Made by a program: the position numbers and the translations under genes
The notes under the pieces: model-generated
What the model was told of the DNA's origin: nothing
Database searches by the model: none
Seen by the model: only the letters and a program-made list of their open reading frames with translations
Part shown: one piece after another, positions 45,919 to 54,769 of the stretch
Layout of the letters: every line of letters starts with the position of its first letter
How positions within the stretch are numbered: the first letter of the stretch is position 1
NCBI GenBank assembly: GCA_905372155.1
Contig: CAJPNZ010000003.1
Location: forward strand, 1-64,000
DNA from: Propionibacteriaceae bacterium
GTDB taxonomy: Bacteria > Actinomycetota > Actinomycetes > Propionibacteriales > Propionibacteriaceae
Reading direction: 5' to 3'
Length of the DNA stretch: 64,000 bases

Positions 45919-47871
45919 TCAGTGGGCTCGTTGGGTAACACTGTGGATCATGGCCATGACGGCCCGCTGGTGACAGAGGCTGGAGTAGCCGAGGTAGAGC
46001 ACCATCCCGAGCAGCAGCACGGGCGACCATGCCATCCCCAACGCCAAGTAGATGATGGAGACCAAGATGAAGGTGCTGGTGATGATCCCGGTCTCGGCCA
46101 GGATTCGACGCCTCAGCACCGTCCACCAGCTACGACCATAGGTGAGCATCGGATAGATGAAGCGGGCGTTGTTCGAGGCGTAGACGCGGGCCGAGAGCCA
46201 GCCACTGACGGCAATGGCCGCGAGCAGGATCACGATGCCGGCTCCGACGGTGAACACCACCTGGTTCGCGAACTGGGCGGCCAGCAGAGCGGAATCCGTG
46301 GCCCGGCTGCGTGAGAGCAGCATCTGGCTCACCCCGGCGTCATGAGCGGCCCTGTCGATCACGGTCGTGTCCTTGAACAACAGGTAATCCGAGGTCAGGG
46401 CGGAGACGAGTGAGTCCGCACTCAGGGAAGTGCTGATCTTCTCGGAGATCAACAGCAGCGGCCGCTCGGCGTGACGGAAACCCAGACCCGAACCGGAGGG
46501 GGCGACAATTCCCTCGCCTCCTGTGACGCGATACCCCCTCAGACCGTTGGCCTCGGCACTGGCGCCGTCGTCCCGAAGTCTGGTGCTCAACCTACCCGAA
46601 GCCAGCAGCTCCTCCGTCTGCTCGGCAGGCACCGGTTCCAGCGAGCCGTCACCCACCCCAAGGCCAAACCGCTCGGCGTAGTGGCTGTTGACCACCGCGA
46701 CACTGTCGAATCCCGCAGCCACCAGCTCAGCGGGCACCTCACCGCGGGTCAGGATCTCGGCGTAGGCGAGGGTGCCGGTGGCATCCACCGCTTGGACAAA
46801 CCGATCCAGCTGCTCGTAGGCGGCGTCAAGCTCCTCCTCGGTCACCCCACCCACGGACTGGGAGACGTACCCGGTCAAGGCCACCACGCGGCCTTGGATG
46901 GTGGCCCGGGTCAGCGAGCCCTGCGCCTGCCACAACAGGGCGGGCAGCGCGGCGAGCCCCAGCGACAGGGCCACGGCCTTGAGCAGTTGGCTGGGGAATT
47001 CGAAGCGGGCCTCCGGGGGTTTGCGCAACACCAACGAGGAAACCGACGGTGCGGTGACCATGGAGGCCACGAGCCCGAAACACACCCCCAGCCCCAGCAT
47101 GAGCATCAGATACCCCGCGACGACCCCGCCCACGGCCAACCCGTTGCTCCACCCCTTGACGAGACCAACCGCCGTCAGGACCACCAAGACCCCTGCCAGG
47201 AGCACCGGTACGACGACCCGGAGCCAACCGAGCACGTCCTGGGCCTGGATCCGCCATCCGGGGGTTCCGGCCAGCAGGCGCACCGCACGCGCCCCGGCCC
47301 GAGCTGCATACCAGGCCAGCACGATGGTGACCCACAGCACAGCCAAGGCCACCAAGGGAATCCCGGCAGCCCCGTGGACCAAGCCACCTGAAAAAACCGT
47401 GAACGGGGTCTCCTCACCCCATTGACCGGGCTGCGCACCAACACTCTCAGCCCAACGAGTCAGTGCCGTGACCCCCTCCCACGACCCCTTCACCGCGTAG
47501 ACGGTGGACAGGTTCGTCTCCCTCAGCTCAGCGGCGGGGTACAGCATGCCGTGGCGGGTGAGACTGAGCCACGCGATCCTTGTCGGTTCCGTCGGCTGTT
47601 CGTGGCCAACGGCGTAGACATCAAGACCTTGGAACGGATCGTCCTTCCCCGGGACCTCCAGGTAGATCTCCAGATCGTGCTGGCGGCTGACCTCCGCAAG
47701 CCCTGTCAGAATCTGCGCCGTCGTCAGCCCGGACTCACCGAACAGGATCGTCCCCCGATGCTGCGAGCCGAGTGGAAAGCCCTGCTCCACGAAGGTCAGT
47801 TGGATGTAGGCCAGCAGCGAAGCAACCACGACGGTGATGGCTCCAACAACCCGGAGAAGAGACTTCAGCAC
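45919..47871 (-). CDS. Bacteriocin-associated integral membrane protein (lactococcin 972 type)
   Basis: A 650-residue protein with an N-terminal helix, a large extracellular region (about 30-165), a central block of four helices, a second large extracellular region (about 330-525) and three C-terminal helices (VGAGIVILLAAIAVSGW and later). This matches the bacteriocin-associated putative immunity protein family with about seven helices that accompanies Lcn972-type peptides. It lies between the peptide gene and the ABC ATPase gene with a 9-bp gap to the latter. Immunity or export role by family knowledge. Confidence 0.82.
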   Translation of the reverse strand: MLKSLLRVVGAITVVVASLLAYIQLTFVEQGFPLGSQHRGTILFGESGLTTAQILTGLAEVSRQHDLEIYLEVPGKDDPFQGLDVYAVGHEQPTEPTRIAWLSLTRHGMLYPAAELRETNLSTVYAVKGSWEGVTALTRWAESVGAQPGQWGEETPFTVFSGGLVHGAAGIPLVALAVLWVTIVLAWYAARAGARAVRLLAGTPGWRIQAQDVLGWLRVVVPVLLAGVLVVLTAVGLVKGWSNGLAVGGVVAGYLMLMLGLGVCFGLVASMVTAPSVSSLVLRKPPEARFEFPSQLLKAVALSLGLAALPALLWQAQGSLTRATIQGRVVALTGYVSQSVGGVTEEELDAAYEQLDRFVQAVDATGTLAYAEILTRGEVPAELVAAGFDSVAVVNSHYAERFGLGVGDGSLEPVPAEQTEELLASGRLSTRLRDDGASAEANGLRGYRVTGGEGIVAPSGSGLGFRHAERPLLLISEKISTSLSADSLVSALTSDYLLFKDTTVIDRAAHDAGVSQMLLSRSRATDSALLAAQFANQVVFTVGAGIVILLAAIAVSGWLSARVYASNNARFIYPMLTYGRSWWTVLRRRILAETGIITSTFILVSIIYLALGMAWSPVLLLGMVLYLGYSSLCHQRAVMAMIHSVTQRAH

Positions 47872-47914
47872 GATTCCCCAGTTCCCTCAAAATAGTTGAA
47901 AGCAGTCTACCCAA

Positions 47915-47938
47915 GGGTGGGTCCCTAAGGACCCACCC
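47915..47938. terminator. Hairpin between bacteriocin and transporter genes
   Basis: GGGTGGGTCC-CTAA-GGACCCACCC is a perfect 10-bp stem with a four-base loop. It lies 8 bases after the bacteriocin stop and before the membrane-protein start on the minus strand. Without a clear U-tract it may be a partial terminator or RNA stabiliser that raises peptide mRNA over transporter mRNA. Confidence 0.7.
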
Positions 47939-47946
47939 CACCTAGT

Positions 47947-48252
47947 TCAGCAGAACCGGTAATGGTAGGAAACACTAGTGCCCGGCGGGCGCCAGCGCTC
48001 TGCGTAGGAGGTTTCGTCAGCCGCCACACACGCACTGCGGTGCACGTTTGCGCCGATCTTTACGCTCGAGCCATGCCTCTTTGATGGGTACCAGAAACTG
48101 GACCAAGCCACTCCGATGAGGGCATTGGTTCCGTAGTCCCAAGTTCCTCCAGCAACGTTGCGAGTGACAGCGAACGCGGCTCCCGCCGAGGTCATGACGA
48201 TGACCACAGCCAGCACGGCCGCCTTTTTGATTGCCTGGATGGACTTCTTCAT
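47947..48252 (-). CDS. Lactococcin 972 family bacteriocin precursor
   Basis: A 101-residue precursor. The signal peptide covers residues 1-28 (KK start, hydrophobic core, TSAGAAFA cleavage site), leaving a 73-residue mature peptide. The mature part has the Lcn972 pattern: GGTWDYGT near its start, a Ser/Trp/Tyr segment and HGSSVKIG, then an aromatic C-terminus (YHYRFC). It carries two Cys residues, C75 and C101, which could form a disulfide. A good ribosome site (GGGGGAAGGA) lies upstream. Lcn972 itself blocks septum formation by binding lipid II. Context with the two partner genes strengthens the call. Confidence 0.85.
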   Translation of the reverse strand: MKKSIQAIKKAAVLAVVIVMTSAGAAFAVTRNVAGGTWDYGTNALIGVAWSSFWYPSKRHGSSVKIGANVHRSACVAADETSYAERWRPPGTSVSYHYRFC

Positions 48253-48473
48253 CGAGCTAGTCCTTCCCCCGAGAATCTCTCAGCTGAAACTTCCTTGTCC
48301 GGCTTTAACATAAAAACTATAAAAAATTGGCCACCTCAAGTCCCAACTTCACAGATCGGGAAACTGTTTCTACCACTCGGTGAATCTTGACCGAAAGAGC
48401 ATTAGCGAAAGTTATGGCATTGCTTGTTTGGGTTTTTGATTACTGGACTCGGAGTAGTTCGAGTTGGGTGACG

Positions 48474-48665
48474 ATGTCCCGCGTCAAGCACATCAAACGT
48501 GCCGACCGCGGCTACCGCAACAACACCCGCTACCAAACCCGCGCCATGTTACACAGCACCCACCGGGTGCGGCAACACAATGCGGCTTATTCACAGACGG
48601 CGCGTCGGCCAGCAAAGCCCCTAGTCAAGGCGCACTTGAGGAAGGCTGTGAATAAGGCTCAATGA
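48474..48665 (+). pseudogene. 3' fragment of an ISL3-family transposase
   Basis: About 63 codons starting MSRVKHIKRADRGYRNNTRY resemble the C-terminal end of ISL3/IS1096-type DDE transposases, in which a Lys-x-Ile-Lys-Arg segment is followed by Gly-Tyr-Arg-Asn. The catalytic part is missing. The preceding 48253-48470 is AT-rich with no gene other than the bacteriocin promoter region. Confidence 0.55.
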
Positions 48666-48700
48666 CGAGATTCACTAAGGATGCCCGCGTAGTGGGTTCG

Positions 48701-50150
48701 GGGGACTGTCCTAGAAATGGTGTGAGTGGCTTCATCGCCCGCCAGGGCAGGAGGAGTCATCATGACCGTGACAACCACCAGCAGCAGTTCGTCGGCGGTG
48801 GAGTCGGCCAGACTGGGGGCTGCGACCCCAACACCACCACCGCCGGTGGAGGGGTTGGCAGAGTTGGGCAAGGCCCAGCGTGAGGTGATCGCGCAGATGG
48901 TGCCTCAGGTCAAGGACGCCGGTATTGCCCTGACCGGTCCCGATGGTCTGCTGAAGGCGTTGACGGCGCAGGTCGTCGGAGCTGCCCCGGACGAGGAACT
49001 CAACGAGCACCTGGGCTACGACAAGCACGACCCCGTCGGCCGCAGGAGGGGCGACTTCCGCAACAGCACCCGGTCTAAGACGGTGATCATCGACAATGTG
49101 GGTGTCATTCAGATCGATGCGCCCAGGGACCGCGATGGGACCTTCGAGTCGCAGTTGGTCAAGAAGCGTCAACGCCGCTTGCCGGAGGTGGACCAGATGG
49201 TCTTCAGTTTGTTCGCGAAAGGGGTTGACGACCGGTGAGATCGCCGCTCACTTCGCCGAGGTCTACGACCTCTTGGTGTCGAAGGACACGATCAGCCGGA
49301 TCACCGACCCGGTCGGCGACGAGATGAACACGTGGATGACCCGCCCTTTGGGACCCATCCACGCAGCCATCTCCATTGACGTGATCGTCATCAAAGGTGC
49401 GTGACGGGCAGGTCCGTAACCAGCCCTACTACGCCGCGATCGGTGTCAATCTGAATGACCGCAAGGACATCTTGGGGATTTAGCCGGGCAACAGCGATAG
49501 GGGGATCGGTGAAGTTCTGGCCTCAACTGCCTGACCGAGCCGAAGAACCGCAGTGTCAAGGACGTGTTCTTCACGGTCTGCGACGGGCTCAAAGGCTTGC
49601 CGGACAGCATCGGGAAGGTGTTCGGCCAAGTGAAGGTCCAAACCTGTCTCGCTCACCTGTTGCGCAACGGTTTCGGCTACGCGTCCAAGAAGCACTGGCC
49701 CGGGATCGCGTGAACCTGAAACCGATCCACGAAACCCCGGCTGCGGAGACTGCCGAGGCTGTGTTCGAGGAGTTCGCTGAGAAGTGGGGCAAGGCCTACC
49801 CGGTGATGGTTCGGCTCTGGCGCAATGCCTGGACCGAGTTCGTGCCGCTCCTGGACCACGACATCGAGATCCGCAAGGTCCTGTGCTCTACGAACGCGAT
49901 CAAGAGCCTGAATGCTCGTCTCCGCAGGGCCGTTCGCGCCCGCGGTCACTTCCCGAACGAGCAGGCCGCGTTGAAGACGCTCTACCTGACCGTGAGATCG
50001 TTGGACCCCAAGGGCACCGGACAGACCCGCCGGGGCATGGCGCTGGAAGCCCACCCTGAACACCCTCGCCACCACCTTCGCTGACCGCACGCCCGCAGCC
50101 AGCACCCACCAGTAGAGAACACCACTTACACCGCTAATCGGATACTCCCG
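48701..50150 (+). mobile_element. IS256-family insertion sequence, decayed, with inverted ends
   Basis: Imperfect 30-bp terminal inverted repeats at 48701-48730 and 50121-50150 match at 20 of 30 positions, including the shared GGTGTNAGTGG inner part. They enclose a frameshifted IS256-type transposase gene. No clear target-site duplication was seen. The right end abuts the 3' end of a decayed methyltransferase fragment. Confidence 0.75.
48762..50095 (+). pseudogene. Frameshifted IS256-family transposase
   Basis: The coding sequence begins at the ATG at 48762 behind GGAGG. Segments in different frames together give an IS256/MULE transposase: ELNEHLGYDKHDPVGRRRGDFRNSTRSKTV in the first, GEIAAHFAEVYDLLVSKDTISRITD in the second, with the DDE start AAISIDVIVIK, and WRNAWTEFVPLLDHDIEIRKVLCSTNAIKSLNARLRR in the third. 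Breaks occur near 49215 and between about 49400 and 49710, including a stop at 49481. It cannot make an active protein. Confidence 0.85.
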
Positions 50151-50405
50151 TTCAACAATGACGACCTTGGCTCCCCGAGCGTTCCGGGTCAGGGACAGGG
50201 GGCGCGGGCGTCGCCCCTGGGTCCCAGGCGGCGACGCAGCACAGCCAGATCCACATCGATAGCTCGGCGTTTGATCTCCAGGCTCCTGAACCTGTGGCCT
50301 CCACCCAGCATCGCAGAGTCCCAACCACGTGATCCAGGACCTCCAACACCTTGTAGTCGGCGGCAAAGAGGCTAGGCAGTATCAAATCCGAGATGAGATA
50401 GACCA
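50151..50405 (-). pseudogene. Decayed copy of methyltransferase C-terminal domain
   Basis: Minus-strand reading gives ADYKVLEVLDHV, then after a frameshift FRSLEIKRRAIDVDLAVLRR and LTRNARGAKVVIVER. These correspond, in order, to TDFRVLEVLDYDL, IGSLEIKRRAIDVDPAALRR and LARTQDGARAIVVSR of the intact gene at 51168. The end coincides with the inverted end of the IS256 element. Confidence 0.75.
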
Positions 50406-50712
50406 CCGAATCACCCTCGGGTCGCAGCAGAGTGCCGTCGACAGCCTCAAGCTTCCCCGTCGTCGCCAGCCGGACCACCCGGGTCACGACGGCGTTGGCC
50501 TCGGTGATGAGGGCACCGGGCTGGCGGCGCGGGACGAGGGTGCCCTCGGGGAGGTAGCCGCCACCACCTGGCGGTCACGGGCGATCCGGCACGTGGCGGT
50601 GATCATCAGCGGGTCCCCGGCGTGAAACCCACAGGCGACGCTGGCGCTGGTGGTCTGCACCAGCAGGCCTAGTCGTCACCGAGCCGCCTACCGAAGGACT
50701 CCCCACATCCGC
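50400..50712 (-). pseudogene. pxpA (5-oxoprolinase subunit A, LamB/YcsF) remnant
   Basis: Three segments of PxpA are readable in shifting frames: an N-terminal ESFGRRLGDD-like piece (needs one extra G near 50705), SASVACGFHAGDPLMITATCRIARDR, and the C-terminal EGTLVPRRQPGALITEANAVVTRV followed by GKLEAVDGTLLRPEGDSV. The central 130 or so codons are deleted. It lies between a TetR remnant and a methyltransferase remnant, so the piece is clearly decayed. Confidence 0.7.
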
Positions 50713-50715
50713 TTG

Positions 50716-51093
50716 GCCGCCGCCTCCACCACCTTCGATTCTCTCGCCATGTGTGTGCGGATCCCCCGCTGCACCGACTGAGTGGGCTCTCCCACCGAGG
50801 TGTCACTCAGCAGAAAAAGCGGCGCCTGCGTCAGGTCATGGATTCGGAGTTCCCAAGTGCTCCCGGAACAACGAACCTGTGGCCTGGGCAGGCCCGAACT
50901 CAAGGCTGACCGGGCCGAGGATGACCGGCATCTCATCGCCCACCTGATTGAACAAGGTACGACGACTGACATCCACTGCAGCCGCAAGAATATCCACGGT
51001 AAACCCGTCGGGTCCGCGCTCCGGGGCGAGCGAGACGGCGGTCCCCTGGATGCGTTTCGACTGACGCAGCAGCCGACGTTGGGTCGGCGTCAA
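50716..51093 (-). pseudogene. TetR-family regulator remnant
   Basis: A TetR-like N-terminus from a possible TTG at 51093 (LTPTQRRLLRQSKRIQGTAVSL, then FTVDILAAAVDVSRRTLFNQVGDEM) continues in another frame after about 50853 (ELRIHDLTQAPLFLLSDTSVG, HMARESKVVEAAAKR) and ends abruptly in the pxpA remnant. The frameshift and missing C-terminus make it non-functional. Confidence 0.65.
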
Positions 51094-51167
51094 CGACCGG
51101 GAGGACAGCGTGGGTTGCGACGACCCAACCGTTCCCCGAATTGTTCGGGCACGCAATCCGGGACCAA

Positions 51168-52295
51168 TCAGCTGTGCCGGCTCACGACGATGGCTCGGGC
51201 ACCGTCCTGGGTGCGGGCGAGAATGATGGTGGCGTGGGAGTCGCCCCTCGGTTTCAGCTGTCTCCGCAGGGCGGCGGGATCGACGTCGATGGCTCGGCGT
51301 TTGATCTCCAGGCTCCCAATCCTGTGGGCCTTCACCCAGCGTTTGAGGATGGGCAGGTCGTAGTCGAGGACCTCGAGAACCCGGAAGTCGGTCACGAAGG
51401 GGCTGGCGATCGGGGCATCGGAGGTGACGTAGGCGACGCCCGGGGCCAAGAGTCGGGCAGCGGGGGCGGCCTCCGCGACGAGCCCCGCCCGGATCACCGC
51501 GTTGTCCGGTTCGTGGACCCAGTCCCCCAGCGACCCCACCGGCAGCGGATCTGCCCCGGACCTCAGGGTGTGCACCATACCGCTGCGCATCACGACCGCT
51601 CGGGGCCCGGCTTCCAGGAAATTCCACAGCGATGTCTCGACGAGGTCGCCGTCCGCCGAGACCCACGCCGCCGCCACATGCTCCGGGATGAGTTCCTTCG
51701 GCAGGCCCGGGCCGAGCTTAACCGCGGTGCGCCAATCGCCGCGCAGATGGTTCTCCACCAAGGACCATGGCGGGGTGAACTGGTTCACGTCCCAGGTGCG
51801 CCCCCGGGTGGTGCGGCGGGCGGGATCGAGGAAGATTCCTGCCCCGGGCGGCACCTCGACGTCCTCGGCGCGCCCCTCGATGACCCTGGCATCCAATTCG
51901 CGGAGGTTCGCCGTCGCGAAGGCAGCGGTCGTCGGGTCGACCTCGACGGCATGCACCCTCAGCCCTGCTTGGGCGAAGGCCATCGCATCCACCCCCAGGC
52001 CGCAGCCCAGGTCCCACAGCTCAGTGACCCCGGCCTCCTTGAACAGGGCGGCCCGCCACCGGGCCACCACCCAGCGGGTCGCCTGCTCCAGCCCGTCGGG
52101 GGTGAAGAACATCCGGTCCGCCATCGGCAGTTTTTCCCGGGCCCGTCGCCTCAGGGCCACCTGGGTCAGGGCGGCGGCGGCCAGCTCCGGTGGGAAACGC
52201 CGCCGCATCCGCTCGGCGGCGCCGAGCGAATCCGGATCGGCCTCCGCGGCCGCCATCTCCAGGGCCAGGGCGCCGTCGTCGCTCAGAATGTCCAC
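51168..52295 (-). CDS. Class I SAM-dependent methyltransferase with THUMP-like domain
   Basis: A 375-residue protein. The central Rossmann methyltransferase core has LWDLGCGLGVDAMAFAQAGLRVHAVEVDP and IFLDPARRTTRGRTWDVNQF; an N-terminal helical part and a C-terminal THUMP-like domain (VLEVLDYDLPILKRWV to IILARTQDGARAIV) flank it. This is a conserved actinobacterial protein, presumably modifying RNA, with no firm substrate. A decayed copy of its C-terminal domain lies at 50151-50405. Confidence 0.82.
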   Translation of the reverse strand: MDILSDDGALALEMAAAEADPDSLGAAERMRRRFPPELAAAALTQVALRRRAREKLPMADRMFFTPDGLEQATRWVVARWRAALFKEAGVTELWDLGCGLGVDAMAFAQAGLRVHAVEVDPTTAAFATANLRELDARVIEGRAEDVEVPPGAGIFLDPARRTTRGRTWDVNQFTPPWSLVENHLRGDWRTAVKLGPGLPKELIPEHVAAAWVSADGDLVETSLWNFLEAGPRAVVMRSGMVHTLRSGADPLPVGSLGDWVHEPDNAVIRAGLVAEAAPAARLLAPGVAYVTSDAPIASPFVTDFRVLEVLDYDLPILKRWVKAHRIGSLEIKRRAIDVDPAALRRQLKPRGDSHATIILARTQDGARAIVVSRHS

Positions 52296-52321
52296 ACACG
52301 CAGCCTAGGGGTTCCCCACCC

Positions 52322-52541
52322 GAAGCCGGCTGAACCGGCCTGCGAGCACACCCTTCCCGAAGTTGGTTGAGCCGGCCTGCGAGCGTCAGCGAGCCGGCCG
52401 AGTCGAAACCAAGGCCTCCGTGGCCGGGTCTGTCACTCAACCACCAAAGTGGTTTCGACACGGGCCGCTCCTTCGTCGCGGCCCGGCTCAACCAGCTTTA
52501 CCCTTCCGAAGCCGGTTGAACCGGCCGTATCGGAACCACCC
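52322..52541. repeat. Inverted pair of the ~50-bp intergenic repeat
   Basis: A + copy at 52361-52411 (AGTTGGTTGAGCCGGCCTGC, ending GAGTCGAAACCA) and an inverted copy at 52451-52498 (GGTTTCGACACGGGCC, ending CTCAACCAGCTT) belong to the same family as 19536-19853. Partial copies flank them at about 52322-52350 and 52507-52527. This fills the 300-bp gap between the methyltransferase and S4 genes; no gene is seen. Confidence 0.8.
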
Positions 52542-52596
52542 GGTTCGCGGAAGCCTGCCGGTCGGTGCTCATCCGCGAGCCTCCTAGAATCTCCGC

Positions 52597-52956
52597 ATGA
52601 CCCGAATCGACGTGTGGTTGTGGAGCGTCCGGCTTTTCAAGACCCGTTCGCTGGCGACGAAGGCCGTCACAGGAGGGCACGTCCGGCTCAACGGTGACCC
52701 CGTCAAACCGGCACACGCGGTCAGGCCCGGGGATCGCGTCACCGTGAAGGAGCCCGGCTGGACGCGGGAGTTCGAGGTGGTGGAGTTGCTGAGCAAGCGG
52801 GTCGGTGCGCCCATCGCGCGGAAGGCCTACGTCGACCACTCCCCCGAACGTCCCGCGTTCCTCAACGTCCCGGTTGCCAAGCGTGACCGCGGCGCCGGTC
52901 GCCCGACGAAGAAGGACCGCCGCGCCATCGACAGGCTGATGGGATCGGGGGATTGA
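52597..52956 (+). CDS. S4-domain RNA-binding protein (Hsp15/HslR-like)
   Basis: A 119-residue protein whose first 60 residues form an S4 domain (RIDVWLWSVRLFKTRSLATKAVTGGHVRLNGDPVKP), followed by a basic tail (KRDRGAGRPTKKDRRAIDRL). Hsp15-type proteins bind 50S subunits carrying stalled nascent chains. It converges on the oligopeptide transporter operon with a 41-bp gap. Confidence 0.87.
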   Translation: MTRIDVWLWSVRLFKTRSLATKAVTGGHVRLNGDPVKPAHAVRPGDRVTVKEPGWTREFEVVELLSKRVGAPIARKAYVDHSPERPAFLNVPVAKRDRGAGRPTKKDRRAIDRLMGSGD

Positions 52957-52997
52957 AGGTTCCCCCCCCGGATCGACCAGCTCGTGCCGGGAAACCC

Positions 52998-54758
52998 CTA
53001 CTGGTCCAGTTCGCGGGTGTCGATTTCCACGACCTCGTCGCCCAGTGCCTCCAGCAGGCGGTGACGTTCCTCACGCCGTTCGCGCTGCTCGACGGGATTC
53101 GGGACGGGGGCAGCTGCCAGGAGCCGTTTGGTGTACTCCTCCTGGGGGTCGAGCAGCACCTGTGCGCGAGCCCCTTTCTCGACGATCTTGCCGTGCTGCA
53201 TCACGACGACCCGGTGGGCAAGGGAGTCGATGACGGCCAGGTCGTGACTGATGAACAGGCAGGCGAACCCGAAGTCGCGTTGGAGGTCGGTCAGCATTCC
53301 CAGCACCTGGGCCTGCACCGAGACGTCGAGGGCCGATGTGGGCTCGTCGGCGATCAGCAGGTCCGGACTCAGCGAGAGCGCGCGGGCGATCGAGACGCGC
53401 TGCCGCTGACCGCCGGAGAGTTCGTGCGGGTAGCGGTTGAAGGCGCTCCTCGGGAGCTCGACGGCCTCCAGCAGTTCATAGACCCGCTTCTGCCGCGACG
53501 CCTTGTTCCCGATCCTGTGCACCTCCAGGGGTTCGGAGATGACGTCGCCGATGGGCAGGCGTGGATTGAGGGATGCGGCCGGGTCCTGGAAGATCACCCC
53601 GATGCGGCGCCGCAGCTCCTTCAGGTTTCGCCCCCGTGAGCCCTTCTTCGGGCCGGTTCCCCGGACCAGTTCCTGGCCGAGCACCTTCACGTTGCCCCCA
53701 GCGGCTGGGATCAGCCCCAGCAGCGCCCTGCCGATGGTCGATTTCCCGGAGCCGGACTCCCCCACCAGGCCGACGATCTCACCGCGTTTCACGTCGAAGG
53801 TGACGCCGTCGACGGCGCGGAACGGTCTTTTTCCGGTGCGTTTGTACTCCACGACCAGTTCATTGACATCGAGTGCCGATTCGGCATCCTCGGCTACGTC
53901 GTGCGGTGCGGAACCGAACTGGCCGTGTCCCGCCCCCAAGTGCGGCACCGCGTCCAGAAGTTTCTTGGTGTAGGGGTGCTGCGGGTTGAGGAGGACCTCC
54001 TCCGCCGTACCGCGTTCGACGATGTTGCCCTTGAACATCACCGCGACCCGGTCCGCCATGTCCGCCACGACGCCCATGTTGTGGGTGATGAGCAGGATTC
54101 CGGTGTTCAGCTTCTCCTTCAGCGACCTCAGCAGGTCGAGGATGTCGGCCTGCACGGTCACGTCGAGGGCCGTGGTGGGTTCGTCGGCGATGATCACCTC
54201 GGGATCGCAGGCAAGGGCCATGGCGATCACCACGCGTTGCCGCATGCCGCCCGACAGCTCGTGGGGGTACTGCTTGACGCGCCGTTCCGCGTTCGGGATG
54301 CCGACGGCGTTGAGCAGGTCGATCGCCTTCTGCCAGGCGACCTCGCCGTGGGCGACGTTGTGCACCTCCATTGATTCGGTGAGTTGCTCGCCGATCTTGA
54401 TGACCGGGTTGAGGGCGGTCATCGGTTCCTGGAAGACCATGGCCACGCGGTTGCCGCGCAAGCCACGCAGCTGCCGGGGGGCGAGTTTCGAGATGGCCTT
54501 GTCGGCCACCATCGTCTCCCCCGTGATACGGGCGGTCTTCGGCAGCAGGCCGAGGGCAGTGGTCGCGGTGACCGACTTGCCGGAACCGGATTCACCCACC
54601 AGGGCCACCACCTCGCCGGGCTTGACCACGAGGCTGACGCCCTTGACGGCCTGGACCCGCCCGAACTCGGTTCGGAAGCTGACGTCCAGTTCCTTGAACT
54701 GGAGTACCGGCTCGATTTCTTCGGCGGACGGAGTGGTCTCGTTGACTTCAGTGCTCAT
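52998..54758 (-). CDS. Oligopeptide ABC transporter, fused dual ATPase (OppD-OppF)
   Basis: A 586-residue protein with two complete ABC domains. The first has GESGSGKSVTATTALGLL, LSGGMRQRVVIAMALACDPEV and IADEPTTALDVTVQ; the second has GESGSGKSTIGRALLGL, LSGGQRQRVSIARALSLSPDL and IADEPTSALDVSVQ, ending in an Opp-type C-terminal extension (EEYTKRLLAAAPVP). OppD and OppF are fused into one chain. It energises peptide uptake with the two permeases and binding protein upstream in the same operon. Confidence 0.93.
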   Translation of the reverse strand: MSTEVNETTPSAEEIEPVLQFKELDVSFRTEFGRVQAVKGVSLVVKPGEVVALVGESGSGKSVTATTALGLLPKTARITGETMVADKAISKLAPRQLRGLRGNRVAMVFQEPMTALNPVIKIGEQLTESMEVHNVAHGEVAWQKAIDLLNAVGIPNAERRVKQYPHELSGGMRQRVVIAMALACDPEVIIADEPTTALDVTVQADILDLLRSLKEKLNTGILLITHNMGVVADMADRVAVMFKGNIVERGTAEEVLLNPQHPYTKKLLDAVPHLGAGHGQFGSAPHDVAEDAESALDVNELVVEYKRTGKRPFRAVDGVTFDVKRGEIVGLVGESGSGKSTIGRALLGLIPAAGGNVKVLGQELVRGTGPKKGSRGRNLKELRRRIGVIFQDPAASLNPRLPIGDVISEPLEVHRIGNKASRQKRVYELLEAVELPRSAFNRYPHELSGGQRQRVSIARALSLSPDLLIADEPTSALDVSVQAQVLGMLTDLQRDFGFACLFISHDLAVIDSLAHRVVVMQHGKIVEKGARAQVLLDPQEEYTKRLLAAAPVPNPVEQRERREERHRLLEALGDEVVEIDTRELDQ

Positions 54759-54769
54759 TTTCTTTCCCC

